A stretch of 64,000 bases of DNA, taken from positions 103,830 through 167,829 of the forward strand of contig CAUYUJ010014622.1 of assembly GCA_963575745.1 (NCBI GenBank). Reading direction: 5' to 3'. Shown piece by piece: positions 1-9,870 of this stretch. Made by a program: the position numbers and the translations under genes. The first letter of the stretch is position 1. Every line of letters begins with the position of its first letter. This stretch comes from Prorocentrum cordatum (taxonomy: Eukaryota; Sar; Dinophyceae; Prorocentrales; Prorocentraceae). The notes under the pieces were generated by a model. The model searched no databases and had not been told where the DNA came from. It saw nothing but the letters and a program-made list of their open reading frames with translations.

Positions 1-27
1 CTGGCAGTCGCAGCGTGCCAGCGTGAA

Positions 28-190
28 GTCGGGCCTGTCCCTCCACAGGAGGGGTATTCAAAAACAGTCACAAACAAAAATAGTCCGGGGACGATTTGTC
101 GATTATATGTTTGTTGGGGTTACTTTTGAGTATTGTTTGACAATTTTTAATGTTTCATCAAAAATCCGCCTGTGAGAGGACACGCCCGAC
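28..190. mobile_element. MITE, family F1, copy 1
   Basis: Short non-coding element with terminal inverted repeats. The left end reads GTCGGGCCTGTCCCTC and continues into CAGGAGG. The right end, reverse-complemented, reads GTCGGGCGTGTCCTCT and continues into CAGGCGG. An AT-rich interior carries the stretch GGGGACGATTTGT, also found in copies at 46258 and 55147. The copy is flanked by an imperfect direct repeat (1-25 and 202-226, starting CTGGCAGTCGCAG), so it sits inside a small duplication. No transposase is present; family assignment is by the shared ends only. Confidence 0.75.
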
Positions 191-1020
191 CGAACTCTGA
201 ACTGGCAGTCGCAGTGTGCCAGTGCGGTCCACCGTCGGCTTCGGTGATCGACGTGTATCTAGCTGGATGCGTTGGGGCCCTGGCAGCTTGCGTCGAGCAG
301 CGGCGAAGCGTCCCCCGGCGAAGCGGCTCCAAGAATGTGTTGCGGTCTGCTCGAAGTGTTCCTGCAACAGTTCTGGCTGAGACAGTCTTGTCTCAACACA
401 TCGGGTTCACGTTCCAAGAACCCTGCTTCCGTTCCTGACAAATCTGTGGGTTCTGACAACACGTCGTGGTCGGCCAAGAGGAGTGCCGCAACGGTCGGTC
501 CCTGCCCAAAGTTCACTACGGGGCGGAGAGGATGAGGAGAAGGCGGAGGAGGAGGCGGAGGCGGAGGCGGAGGCGGAGGCGGAGGAGGAGGAGGAGGAGG
601 AGGACCGCTCCCGCCCCTGCCCAAAGTCTGTGAGGTCCGCGCCTACGTCTTCGAGCGCCCCCGACGTCGGGGGCCCGCCCCCCCCGACGGCGAGGGCCCG
701 CTGCCCCGCTGTCGTGGCCCCCCGTTGCCGCCCCCCCATCCAGGTGTCGGAAACATCTAAGCAACACTCATGCAGAACATATGGTTTGAGCAACACTCAT
801 GCAGAACATATGGTTTGAACCTCCCCCCCCCTCCCCCCAAATGCAGTCTTGGTTTTTCAGATCTTCCGATGTTGGGCCTCCAAGCGGTCTTGCGAAAACC
901 TGTCAACTTTGGATTGCGGGGGAGGGGGGGGAGTGGTGCTTAATTGTTTCCCTCAACCGTCGCTCCCCCCGCAGTGCCCCCCAGCGTGGCGGGGCCCCCG
1001 AGCGTTCAAAGCCCCGAGTC
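191..1020. other. non-coding, short repeats only
   Basis: No gene is supported here. It holds a GGA/GGC triplet tract at about 541-604 and a tandem duplication of a 29-bp unit (starts at 761 and 790, beginning GCAACACTCATGCAG). Long open frames across the triplet tract are artefacts of the repeat. Confidence 0.6.
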
Positions 1021-1042
1021 ACGTTCGTCGTCGTCGTCGCCG

Positions 1043-1104
<62 letters not shown>

Positions 1105-1131
1105 GTCGTTGTCGTCGTCGTCGTCGTCGCC

Positions 1132-1166
<35 letters not shown>

Positions 1167-1212
1167 TCGTCGTCGGCCTTCATCGTTCGTCGCTCGTCGT
1201 TCGTCGTCGTCA
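1021..1212. repeat. (GTC)n microsatellite
   Basis: About 190 bases of GTC/CGT triplets with a few interruptions. The triplet unit keeps all frames on one strand open, giving apparent poly-Val, poly-Arg and poly-Ser proteins that should not be treated as genes. Confidence 0.95.
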
Positions 1213-1405
1213 GGGCTAACTCGGGCTCGTTTTTCGGGAAGCCGAACCCGAGTTACCCCGGGCCCGAGTTGCCCCGGATAGTTCGAGCGTCCAGAGCCCC
1301 AAATCATCAGGGGTAACTCGGGTCAGGGCTGACTCGGGTTCGTTTTTCGGGAATCCGAACCCGAGTTTCCCCGGGCCCGAGTTACCCTTGATAATTCGGG
1401 CGCCC
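1213..1405. repeat. two palindromic ACTCGGG repeats
   Basis: Two related hairpins, at 1217-1255 and 1329-1368. Each has an arm like TAACTCGGGCTCG pairing with CGAACCCGAGTTA around a TTTTTCGGG loop, followed by CCCCGGGCCCGAGTT. The pair looks like a duplicated unit of about 110 bp. Confidence 0.7.
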
Positions 1406-1454
1406 GAGAGATCGGCGGCTTGTTTCCTAGGCATCCCAGATGGGGTCCGAGCAG

Positions 1455-1630
1455 ATGGGGCCGGGAGGTTCGCGCCGCGTCGCCGATGCGTCGGCGATGC
1501 GGCTCGATGCGGAGCCCGATCTTCGCCACGCCGATGGCGCCGATGCACCGCCGACGTCGCCGATGCATCGCCAGTGCATCGCGATGCATGGCCGATGCAT
1601 CGCCGACGCATTGGCTATGCGGCGCGATCC
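1455..1630. repeat. CGATGC-rich self-complementary tract
   Basis: Dense, irregular repetition of GCCGATGC, GCATCGCC and GATGCATCG, largely self-complementary. No coding evidence beyond open frames caused by the 6-mer. Confidence 0.65.
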
Positions 1631-1639
1631 TCCGACCCC

Positions 1640-2488
1640 ATGTGCGCCGACCCCACCAGGGAGGCATCTACCATTGCGGCGGGGCCCCCGAGATCGGTGG
1701 CATGTTGGCCCCCCTGATGGTGGCCCCCCATCGTGCTTGCTTGTGCAAGGCTGCCTGGCGCCCGCCTGCTGCCGCAAGGGTGGCCTGCGGAAGGGGGCTC
1801 TATCAGGCACCCGAAGACGGAGGAGGAGGGCTAGGCGGAGAAGAGGAGGAGGAGATCGCCATGGAGGGTGCTTGAGAATTGCCCGTGCACCAGCGACAGC
1901 CAGACCACAAAAATGGCAACGCATAGGCCTAACAAGGTACCTTGGTGCGGCCTTTCCCCGCCCAGGTTGCACCCTTCCATGAGAAGCACGCCAGCATTAC
2001 AAGCTTCCCCCCTTTGGCAGACGAGTCAGCTTCGCAACTAAGACAAATGGAAGCGTGGGGGGGGGGAGGCAGAAGAGGGCAGCAGGGAGGGCTGCAGGCA
2101 GGCAACAGAGGACCAAGCAGGCTTCCTCCCTCGCTTCGATTCTCGAGCCGCTTTGAGGCTCCGATCCTGACCACTTTCGAGCCGCTCAGAGAGACGACAC
2201 AGCACCATCGCCGTGCCGCCCCGCCTCCCGAGGGGCATCACTCCCTCGGGCGACCGCTCCACCCCCACACGCGCCACGGAAGGGGACCGTGACCGCGGGA
2301 AGAGTGTGTGCGGATCCGTCGACGAACCCCCCTGCAGGGGACTCGCGAAACCTCTTGAGCCCTGGCGCGTGCCAGGTGGGCCACTGCACGGGTGTCGCAA
2401 ACGTGACGACGAGGAAGCGTGGCTTTTCGTTCCACAGGGCGCCGCCTGCGTGCCGCACCAGCGCAACGGCCCCCGCCCGCCCTAGGGC
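1640..2488. other. non-coding, no gene seen
   Basis: Open frames exist on both strands but none shows a recognisable motif, and none is clearly preferred over its overlapping rivals. Short G-rich and GGA-rich patches are present. Confidence 0.45.
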
Positions 2489-2489
2489 A

Positions 2490-2727
2490 GGAGGAGGAGG
2501 AGGAGGAGGAGGAGGAGGAGGAGGAGGAGGAGGAGGAGGAGGAGGAGGAGGAGGAGGAGGAGGAGGAGGAGGAGGAGGAGGAGGAGGAGGAGGAGGGGAG
2601 GAGGAGGAGGAGGAGGAGGAGGAGGAGGAGGAGGAGGAGGAGGAGGAGGAGGAGGAGGAGGAGAGGAGGAGGAGGAGGAGGAGGAGGAGGAGGAGGAGGA
2701 GGAGGAGGAGGAGGAGGAGGAGGAGAG
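2490..2727. repeat. (GGA)n purine tract
   Basis: About 240 bases of almost pure GGA/GAG on the plus strand, broken only by single-base slips. Apparent poly-Glu, poly-Gly and poly-Arg proteins are artefacts. A homopurine tract this long can in principle adopt triplex or G-quadruplex forms. Confidence 0.95.
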
Positions 2728-2739
2728 TGAGGAGGACAA

Positions 2740-3996
2740 GGGTCACGAGCAGCCAGGTTGAGAGCAGGGGGGACGGGAGGATGGGGTGTGGTTTGGGATG
2801 TTTACCAGTTTCTAGAGGACGGAGAAGGATCTGGGACACTATAGTAGAGATTCGAGGGGCGGTGTGGATCCGCATGAATTCTAATGGTCTCGCTTGATTT
2901 CGGAAGCTGGCTCGTATGGATTCCTGCGAAACTGTTGCAGTACCATCCTTATGTGCTGGTCATGGCTTCCGCTGGCTGCCAGATCACTCTTCCTGGATCC
3001 AGCCTGACAGGTTGGCTGGAGAGGGGAGCCATCCGTCATTTCGCGTCGCCCAGGCTCTGTCACCACTGATCTGAAGGGCTCCGCCACGCAGGGAGGCATG
3101 AGAGGGGTTTGGGCCGCTGTGTCGCGTTGCCGGGCCTCTGTCTACGCCAATTTGGCTGCCCTCGACAGACTGGAGGGGGGCCGCTTATTTCGCGCCGCTT
3201 CGCAATGGTGATCGCCGATTCGGCGGCCTCCGCTGGCGAGGCGGCAAACATCGGAATATTCAGACAGAGTCTGGGTTCGGGGGGCGGACGCGGGGGCCGC
3301 CACAGTAGTGAGCTGCAAGGGCCATGGGTTCGAAGTGGCTGTTCCCGCCCATCCCTCCCGCGTGCCCATCTCCCGTTCTCTCTCTTCAATCGTGCGCGAA
3401 CCATCGTTCCACTATGCACAAGCAGCCGTTGCACCGTGCGCAGAGATGTCTTGCACGAGCACTGGGACTGACGTTTTCGGTTTGCTGCGCCCTGTCCGGA
3501 CTCGCGCTGTCCACCGACCGGTGCTGTGCTGCCCTGTAGGAGATCCAGGCACCCGGCCATCGGAGGCCAGTCGTCGGGTGTGCCAGAAGTGCACCCGCCC
3601 CACGCTTCTCGCGCCATTTTGGGGCCCCTGCGGCCGCGTGAGGGGTGCTTTGGAGGCCTTGTGGGCCTCTCGGAGAACCCCAAGGGCACCTTGGGTCAGA
3701 GACACTCTTGGCGAAAGCCGAAGTCGGGGCGCCGGGGCCTTCCCCTTTCGGAGGTCGCAGTGGGCTCCGCGCGGCCAGTCGGAGGGCCACCGCGACGGGC
3801 AGAGGAAGGTGCGCCACGGAGTCCCAGGGGATCGCGGGGCCGATGGCGCAGATCGGGGGCGTCCAAGAGGTGGAGTGAGGACCAGGGTGGGAGGACACGT
3901 TGGCGCGGCCACGAGAGGTCCCGAATCTCATGGCACCTTCTTCCTCGTTCAGTACGCCCCCTGGCCCGCCCCTCGTCCGCGGGCTTGCTCCGGGCA

Positions 3997-3998
<2 letters not shown>
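2740..3998. other. unique-looking sequence, no supported gene
   Basis: Mixed-composition sequence without microsatellites. Overlapping open frames occur on both strands (for example 3060-3689 minus and 3308-4000 plus), but none carries a family motif. I cannot exclude short exons. Confidence 0.4.
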
Positions 3999-3999
<1 letters not shown>

Positions 4000-4042
<43 letters not shown>

Positions 4043-4050
4043 CATACATA
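4000..4050. repeat. (TA)n then (CATA)n microsatellite
   Basis: About 38 bases of TA dinucleotide followed by CATA repeats. TA runs of the same kind flank the tyrosine-recombinase retrotransposon at 25161-32741. Confidence 0.95.
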
Positions 4051-4214
4051 TCCCAGGGGAGCAGGCCCGGAGCCCGAAAACAGCTGCCCCGACCCTCCAT
4101 GGGGATACCGGGGCTCATTTTCCTTGTGTTTTTTTACAGGGTTTCCGCGTCCTGGGCCTCGGAGGCCGCCGCTTCCGACCCCCCATGGGAGGACGGGGCG
4201 GCCGGGGAGGTCCA

Positions 4215-4563
4215 AAATAGTCCAGGAGGGCCTCCAGAGGCTCCCAAGACGGCCCAAGCGGGCCCCGAGTCGCCGAAAGACCGTTCTAGGACGCCCCAGA
4301 TAGGCCCAAGACGGCCCGAGAGGCCCCCTAAGGCACTCCACGACGCTTCAAGACGCCTCTCCAGAGCGCTTCTAGAGGCCGAAGTTGCAAATTTTACTGA
4401 GGTTTTCGAACGATCTTGGCCTTCCAGCCTTTTCGGCTGTCCGACGTTCCAAGACGGTTCAATAGGCCCCCAAAAGCGCCCCAAGACGGCCCAAGAGGGT
4501 CCCAAGACGGCCCCAGAGTCGCCCAAGACAGCCCAACAGAGCCCCAAGACGGCCCTAAGATGC
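4215..4563. repeat. CCAAGACGGCCC degenerate repeat block
   Basis: Irregular repeats of 12-18 bases built on CCAAGACGGCCC and CCAAGAGGCCC. The same block type recurs at 11640-11850 and 24160-24790 and, reversed, at 46490-46680. It ends directly against the spliced leader at 4565. Confidence 0.75.
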
Positions 4564-4564
4564 T

Positions 4565-4586
4565 TCCGTAGCCATTTTGGCTCAAG
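4565..4586 (+). promoter_or_regulatory. dinoflagellate spliced leader (DinoSL), exact copy
   Basis: All 22 bases of the DinoSL consensus are present, including CCGTAGCCATTTTGG followed by CTCAAG. It is not an SL RNA gene, because the next bases are TTTGAAAC rather than a GT donor. It is the fossilised 5' end of a trans-spliced mRNA reinserted in the genome. The first downstream ATG is the ORF1 start at 4756, so this leader is most simply the 5' end of the LINE transcript. Confidence 0.9.
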
Positions 4587-4755
4587 TTTGAAACACGTCC
4601 CTGGTGCTTCAAACTTGGACGCAGCCGAAGGGGAGGCCCGAGCGTCCATTTCACCCGTGAGCGGCCTCAAGGGTCGCCAAAGGCCCGCCTGTCGCTTCAG
4701 CTTTGACACGCACATCTCTAGTCCTTCGTCCCTCTCCCACTGCACAGCGGCCGCC

Positions 4756-5905
4756 ATGCCCACCGCCGACAGGGCTCGCTCTTCGGACTCGTCAGGCAGC
4801 TGCGAATCCAGGCGCCGAGACTCATCGTCACGCAGCCGCTCAGACCTTGGTCGCTCTGGTGGCACCAAGGGCAAACGCCCGAAGACTACCGACGGTGAGA
4901 AGCTCGATGAAGTTCTCCGCGCGCTCCGAGGTTTCGGATCGCAACTCTCCTCGCAGTCCTACGACATTGGCCTCATCAAGAACCAGGTTGCTGCCCAGAC
5001 GGTTCGATGCGACCAACTCACGACGAATATGTCAAACCTCGCCAACGACATTCAGTCGAAAGTCTCTCAGCTCGAAAGCCAGAAGTCAGCCATGTTCACT
5101 GACTTGAACGACCGCTTCACCGCACTCAAAGGTGAAGTCAACACGCAGATCATGAACGAGCTCCGAGCTCAAGAGGCCCGTTCTGCAATACCAATCTTCG
5201 ACATGGACGCTGAGCGGGGTGCAGAGGTCCACGCCAAAGTTCAACAACAGATCGCCGCCATCCAGGAGCAGCTTCGCACTATCTCGACGGCTCCATCGGT
5301 TGCTAGCACGATCGAGGCACAGCAAGACAACACGTGCACGCTGGTCGCGATCGGATTCCCCCGCAAGATGCTCGCCCGCTCCCTGAAGACGATTGCCGAC
5401 GCCATGAAGTCTCAGTACGCACCACAGGACGCCCAGTCTCGGATCACCGCCAAATGCTTCGACATGGCCAAGAAGATCCTTCCACTTCGAGAACGCGTCG
5501 GACGCCTCGGACTTCCTGACGAACTACAGTCGCGACGGGATCTCCCGTCATCCTGATCCCCTCGCCCCCCAGAGCATGCTCAATATCAAGCTCAATCGGG
5601 ATCAGGGCATCAAGGGCCGCCAGTTATTCCTCTCCACGGGCAAAGTACGCGCACTCGTCTCCAACTTGTTGGCCCCCAAGGGCGTCGAGGTCGGCAGCAA
5701 CGGATTGGGAGGTCTTGTGTACGCTTTGAAGTCAGAGAATGAGCTCATCGAGATTGCCCAGATCCAAGTCTCGGGCGACGACCTCTCGATCTCCATCGAG
5801 CTCGACGCCGCCGGCCTGAGAGAATTCGGGTTGGAGACCCGGGCCGCCGCCATCCGCGCTGCTGCGATGGTGCCCATAAGGCGCCCCTTTCGACGACGAA
5901 CCTGA
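4756..5905 (+). pseudogene. LINE ORF1 (nucleic-acid-binding/chaperone-like), frameshifted
   Basis: The ATG at 4756 is the first after the spliced leader and sits in GCCGCCATG. The N-terminus is Ser/Arg/Asp rich (about residues 3-45). Heptad-like, Gln/Leu-rich sequence follows (about residues 55-180), suggesting a coiled coil. The frame ends at 5556, but the +1 frame carries on smoothly from about 5470 (FHFENASDASDFLTNYS) to the TGA at 5903-5905, so one frameshift near 5470 explains both halves. This resembles LINE ORF1 proteins in position and build; I see no zinc knuckle. The RNA-binding role is inferred from family context. Confidence 0.65.
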
Positions 5906-8900
5906 TTGCACTTCGGGTGGCCAAGGGGCCACAGTGACACGCACGCCTCCATCTGTTTCTGTGCGCGAGCGTGGTGAGGCTTTGTCTAGTAGCCCTCCCT
6001 TTTCCCCCTCTCCTAATTGTCCGCCCTTCGCCCCGAAAGATCCTCTCGCCATTTGTTCGTGGAACGCACGCGGTCTTTTCAGCTCAGTCAAGCACGCTGG
6101 GTGGCGTTCCAGTGCGCGCCACTCGCTCCTCCTCTCGCTCCCTCGCAGATGCGCTATCACGTGCTGCCAAGAAACACGCGGACATATAGGAGGTATTGGA
6201 GAGCTCCGTCGCGAGCTGGGCTCGACTTCCTCGGGCTGGTCGATCGGCTCCTCGTTCTTCCCTGACTCTCAGCGTGAAGGCGGGGTCATCGCGATTATCA
6301 GCAGCGAGTTCAGTCAGCTATTTAACACTGTTACTCATAACACCATTATTACTGGTCGTATCCTCCACAGTCGTCTATCTGGTCTGAATGGGCCCATCAG
6401 TATCTTCAATCTCCACCTCCCCAACGCGAGCGACTCCGTTGCCACGGTCTTTTCTGCGCTGTCCTTGCTTCGCTCTGAGTTTCAGAAGTACACGCATGAT
6501 CATAGGATTTTGATTGGTGGCTTTAACTTCGTCCCTGAAGAAGAGGGGCGGATGCAGCACGATGGGGCGGGATGGAGAGCTGGTGATCGCGCCCAGGCTC
6601 GACTTGTTCAGCGCTACTTCCCTTATCTCACTGAATTTTACCAGGAGCAGGACACTAGGCGGGAGGTCAGGGATGGGATCATTACTCACTCAGCTCGGTT
6701 GGATCGGGCATATACCTCCCTTCCTCGAGCCATTATACGTGACCTGGACATTCGCTGTGGCGTCCTGGGCAAGCTTAAAGCTAAAATGGCTAGCGACCAC
6801 ATCCCGATTTTCATCAACATCGAACCCTTCAGGCCCCACGATGGCCCCAAAAACATCCCGAAGTGGATCGCGAAGCACCCCGAGATTCAACGTTTCTTGG
6901 AGGCCGCCATTGCAGAAATGTCCACGGAGTTAGGACCCTGGCCTCGCCTTGAGCAGCTCAAGGAATTGATGTTCGCCTCGGCCGCGCACGTGCGCGAGTT
7001 CGTCAAGCACGAGGTCGCCGACGCGCTAGAGCTTGAACAATACTGGGCGTTGCAGGCACTTCGGGGATGGAGGTTAGGCAAAGATTGGTTGATCCACCGT
7101 GCTCTCAAATGTTACCCGACGCTCCAGTCGCACTTCTGCCTTACCACTTTTCAGTGTATCCGCCTGGAGGGCCTTTGCAGTCTTATTCGCAGTGTCCAGA
7201 TGCAATTGATTGACGAAGAATCTCGTGAACTCGAACTCGCGAACCTCTCCCCTGAAGTTAAAGCCTCCAAGAAAAATCGTGTCAACCGAATGCAGGAACT
7301 TTGGCGACGTTTCAAGAGTCGTACCGGTCTGACAGGCATATATGACGAGAGCGGTGCACCCTGCAGGTCTGTCGACCACTCCGCCGAGGTCCTCAGGCCC
7401 CATTGGTCTGCTGAGTTTTCCGCTCCTCCCCTGAACGTCGACGAGTGGACCGAAATCGATGCTTTCATTCAGCCTATCCCAGAACCCCTTCCTCGTGCCT
7501 GGAAACTTTCATACGGAGAATGGTATGACCATGCGAGGTCGAGGGTCCACAGTATGCCGGGTGAAGATGGGTTGCCATACGGGGTCTGGAAGATCCCTGA
7601 CGCGTCCCGCCTGTTGTACGATGTCTATCTTACCCTCTTCACTGATGACGTTCACGAGCTGCCGATTCAAATGCGGCGGAGCCTCATGGTCTTCCTCCCG
7701 AAGGGCACGGACCCTCGGGACAAGCAAGATGATGTCCTTCGCCACCCCAGCTGCACGCGCCCTCTCAGCATGTCAAATACCGACGTGAAGATCGTGGCTG
7801 GTGCCATGTCTTGTACGCTAGCTGCCAACTCTGGCAGCTTGGTCTCGCCCGAACAGAAGTGCGTTGCCGGCAGGGACATGCTCACCAACGTTGTGGAGGC
7901 GGAGGGGTGGGGAATCGAAGAACGCGTTCTCGACAAAAAGAAGGCCTGTCTGTTCCTCACTGACTTTTGTGCTGCTTTCCCCTCGCTAGCGATCCCGTGG
8001 ATGCTGCGCGTACTTGTCATTATGAAGGTTTCCCCCCACGTTTGCAAGTTTTTCAGACTTCTCTACACGTCTAATACCGCCACCATCTGCTTTTGAGGGA
8101 GGACCCATGGAGAGTTTATCATGGCCAGTGGTGTCAAGCAGGGTTGCCCGAGTAGTATGCTGCTATTTGTTCTTGCTGCTGACCCTCTTCTTCGATGGGT
8201 TCGTTTCAAGGCGTCGGCGCACACCGACAGGACGTTCGCCTATGCCGATGATTTCTGCTTCGGCATCATTGACATCCTCCGTTCCCTGGGCCCTCTCTTC
8301 GCCTTGCTCACGCGGCTCGAAAAAATTGCGGGTCCCAGACTCAACTTCAAAAAGTGTCAGATTCTGGTCGTGGGCTCCTTAGATGCGAACCTCCTGAGGG
8401 ACGCTATCCGGTTGCTCGTGGGTGAGTTCAAAAAGATCCAGGTCCTAGAGGTTGTCAAATACTTAGGTATCTATAGCGGCCGTGGGGTCGAGATGAGTGC
8501 ATGGGGCGAGGCTGCCCCCAAGTTTCGCCGACGAGTCGGGATCACTCGACAGCTGGGCCTCGGTCGCATACGCTCGGTGCTGGCCTTCAAAGTCATGTGT
8601 GTATCCATCTTGTCCTTCACTCTTCAAATTCACCCTGTTTCCCCTGCTCTTATCCACGTGTATAGGAAGGCGGTCATGTATCTCACTGCTGGGCCACGTA
8701 ACTCACTTTCATACGACCTCTGCACACAGTTAGCTAGCTTCCATCCTCCTTTGGAGTTTCCTGACCTTCGGACCCTCGCCCGGGCAGTCTGCCTACGCTA
8801 CATTATCCGCAGCAGCACATTCATCGCCACGTTATCGAGGCTGGAAGCCTTGCGGGATGAGCCAGAAAGTACCCTCGTTCGTTTCTGCAGTGGATGGTGG

Positions 8901-9743
8901 AATTCATCATTCCTTTCATATATGCGCCGTCTGTATGAGTGGTATTTCAGACTTCCTCGTACCCCATCATGTCCGTCATCTCCTATTCTTCTTGCACGTA
9001 TCCCCTCTGAACACAAAAAACTTCAACATCGGCTCTATATTATGCTCTGGGCAAACACGTCGCGTCGAGAACACCCACACAGTATCCTTCAGAGACGTAT
9101 CCAGACATGGTTTCCCCTTATACGCCGAGAGATGATTGACAGGTTTTAAATTAATGCCGCTTTCGTGATTCAGAAGACACAGCCGTTCATGATTGTCTCG
9201 ATCCTCAGATTCCTATCGAGATCTGTCTGTACCTCGACCCGTTTTCACTCGGCAGCGAAAGGCTGCTTCCTGGGGTGCCCACATGCGCAAGGACGAGACC
9301 TGGACTCTGTTGCTCACTGTGCCCACTGCCCTCGGCTCTGTCATCTTTTTCATCACTGGCTTGGACACATTCTTCCTTGATCTTCGTCGTTTTCTGAGGG
9401 GTTCCCCTGGCTCTTCCCCTCTCTCTTGCTTTCACCCTCACCACGCTCGTCGAATGTTCTCTTTGCTGCCTGTATCGATGCGTTCCTATCTGCCCATTCC
9501 GCCAGGCGCAAGGGCACCCCAGGAACTCCAGAGGAGCACTTTGAAGCTCGGTTGCGAGTTACGGTTCGTCGCCACCCTTTTCTCTCGCGTGCGTGGAGCC
9601 AGCAGGCCGCCGTGCAGTTCTCCTCTTCCTCCCCCCCCTCCCCCTGCGTGCGTGTCACCGCTGTCGCGGCTGAGGCTTCTCAGCCTGGGCGGGCCACTGC
9701 AGGCCGCGGAAGGTGGCTTGAAGTGCCCGACATGGGGTCTTGA
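5880..9743 (+). pseudogene. LINE ORF2: endonuclease-reverse transcriptase, three in-frame stops
   Basis: One reading frame runs through the region. The endonuclease (about 6040-6840) shows CSWNARG, CCQETRG, IGGFNF (usually GDFN) and MASDH, typical of APE-type nickases that prime reverse transcription at the target. The reverse transcriptase (about 7500-8600) shows RPLSM, LTDFCAAFPS, GVKQGCPSS and the catalytic FAYADDF. A late motif CFLGC...HCAHC (about 9268-9330) matches the Cys/His tail common in these proteins. The frame is interrupted by TGA 8094-8096 (between the RT fingers and GVKQG), TAA 9147-9149 and TGA 9378-9380, without loss of frame. No ATG precedes the endonuclease; the open frame overlaps the end of ORF1 by about 26 bases, so reinitiation or frameshifting is possible. 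Confidence 0.85.
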
Positions 9744-9870
9744 GGCATAGTGCCCTCAAGCATCGATAGAAGAACAGGGGTTGTTTGGGATCGCCCCCCC
9801 CCAAAAAAAAAAATCCTGGCGAAGGACCCAACCATATACAATCGTGAATACTGCAATTGTGACTATCTTC
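9744..9870. other. spacer with C9/A11 run
   Basis: A short spacer between the LINE and the satellite. It has a run of C followed by a run of A, then GGACCCAAC; a similar C-run/A-run and ACCCAAC occur on the far side of the array (11575-11640). Confidence 0.5.

Larger units (their letters stand above)
4565..9743 (+). mobile_element. LINE-type (non-LTR) retrotransposon, full-length but inactive
   Basis: In order: spliced leader, 169-base 5' UTR, ORF1 (4756-5905, one frameshift), ORF2 with an APE-type endonuclease, a reverse transcriptase and a C-terminal Cys/His motif (about 5880-9743, three in-frame stops). No poly(A) tail or clear target-site duplication is visible, so the 3' boundary is set only by the last open frame. 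The 90-bp satellite begins about 130 bases further on. Confidence 0.8.

Noticed and set aside
4565-4600. Spliced-leader RNA gene
   Set aside because: An SL RNA gene needs a GT donor right after the leader and an Sm-like site; here TTTGAAAC follows, so it is a copied mRNA end.
3526-5556. 676-codon frame fused to LINE ORF1
   Set aside because: The part before 4565 crosses a TA microsatellite and the CCAAGACGGCCC block and lies upstream of the spliced leader; only the section from the ATG at 4756 is supported.
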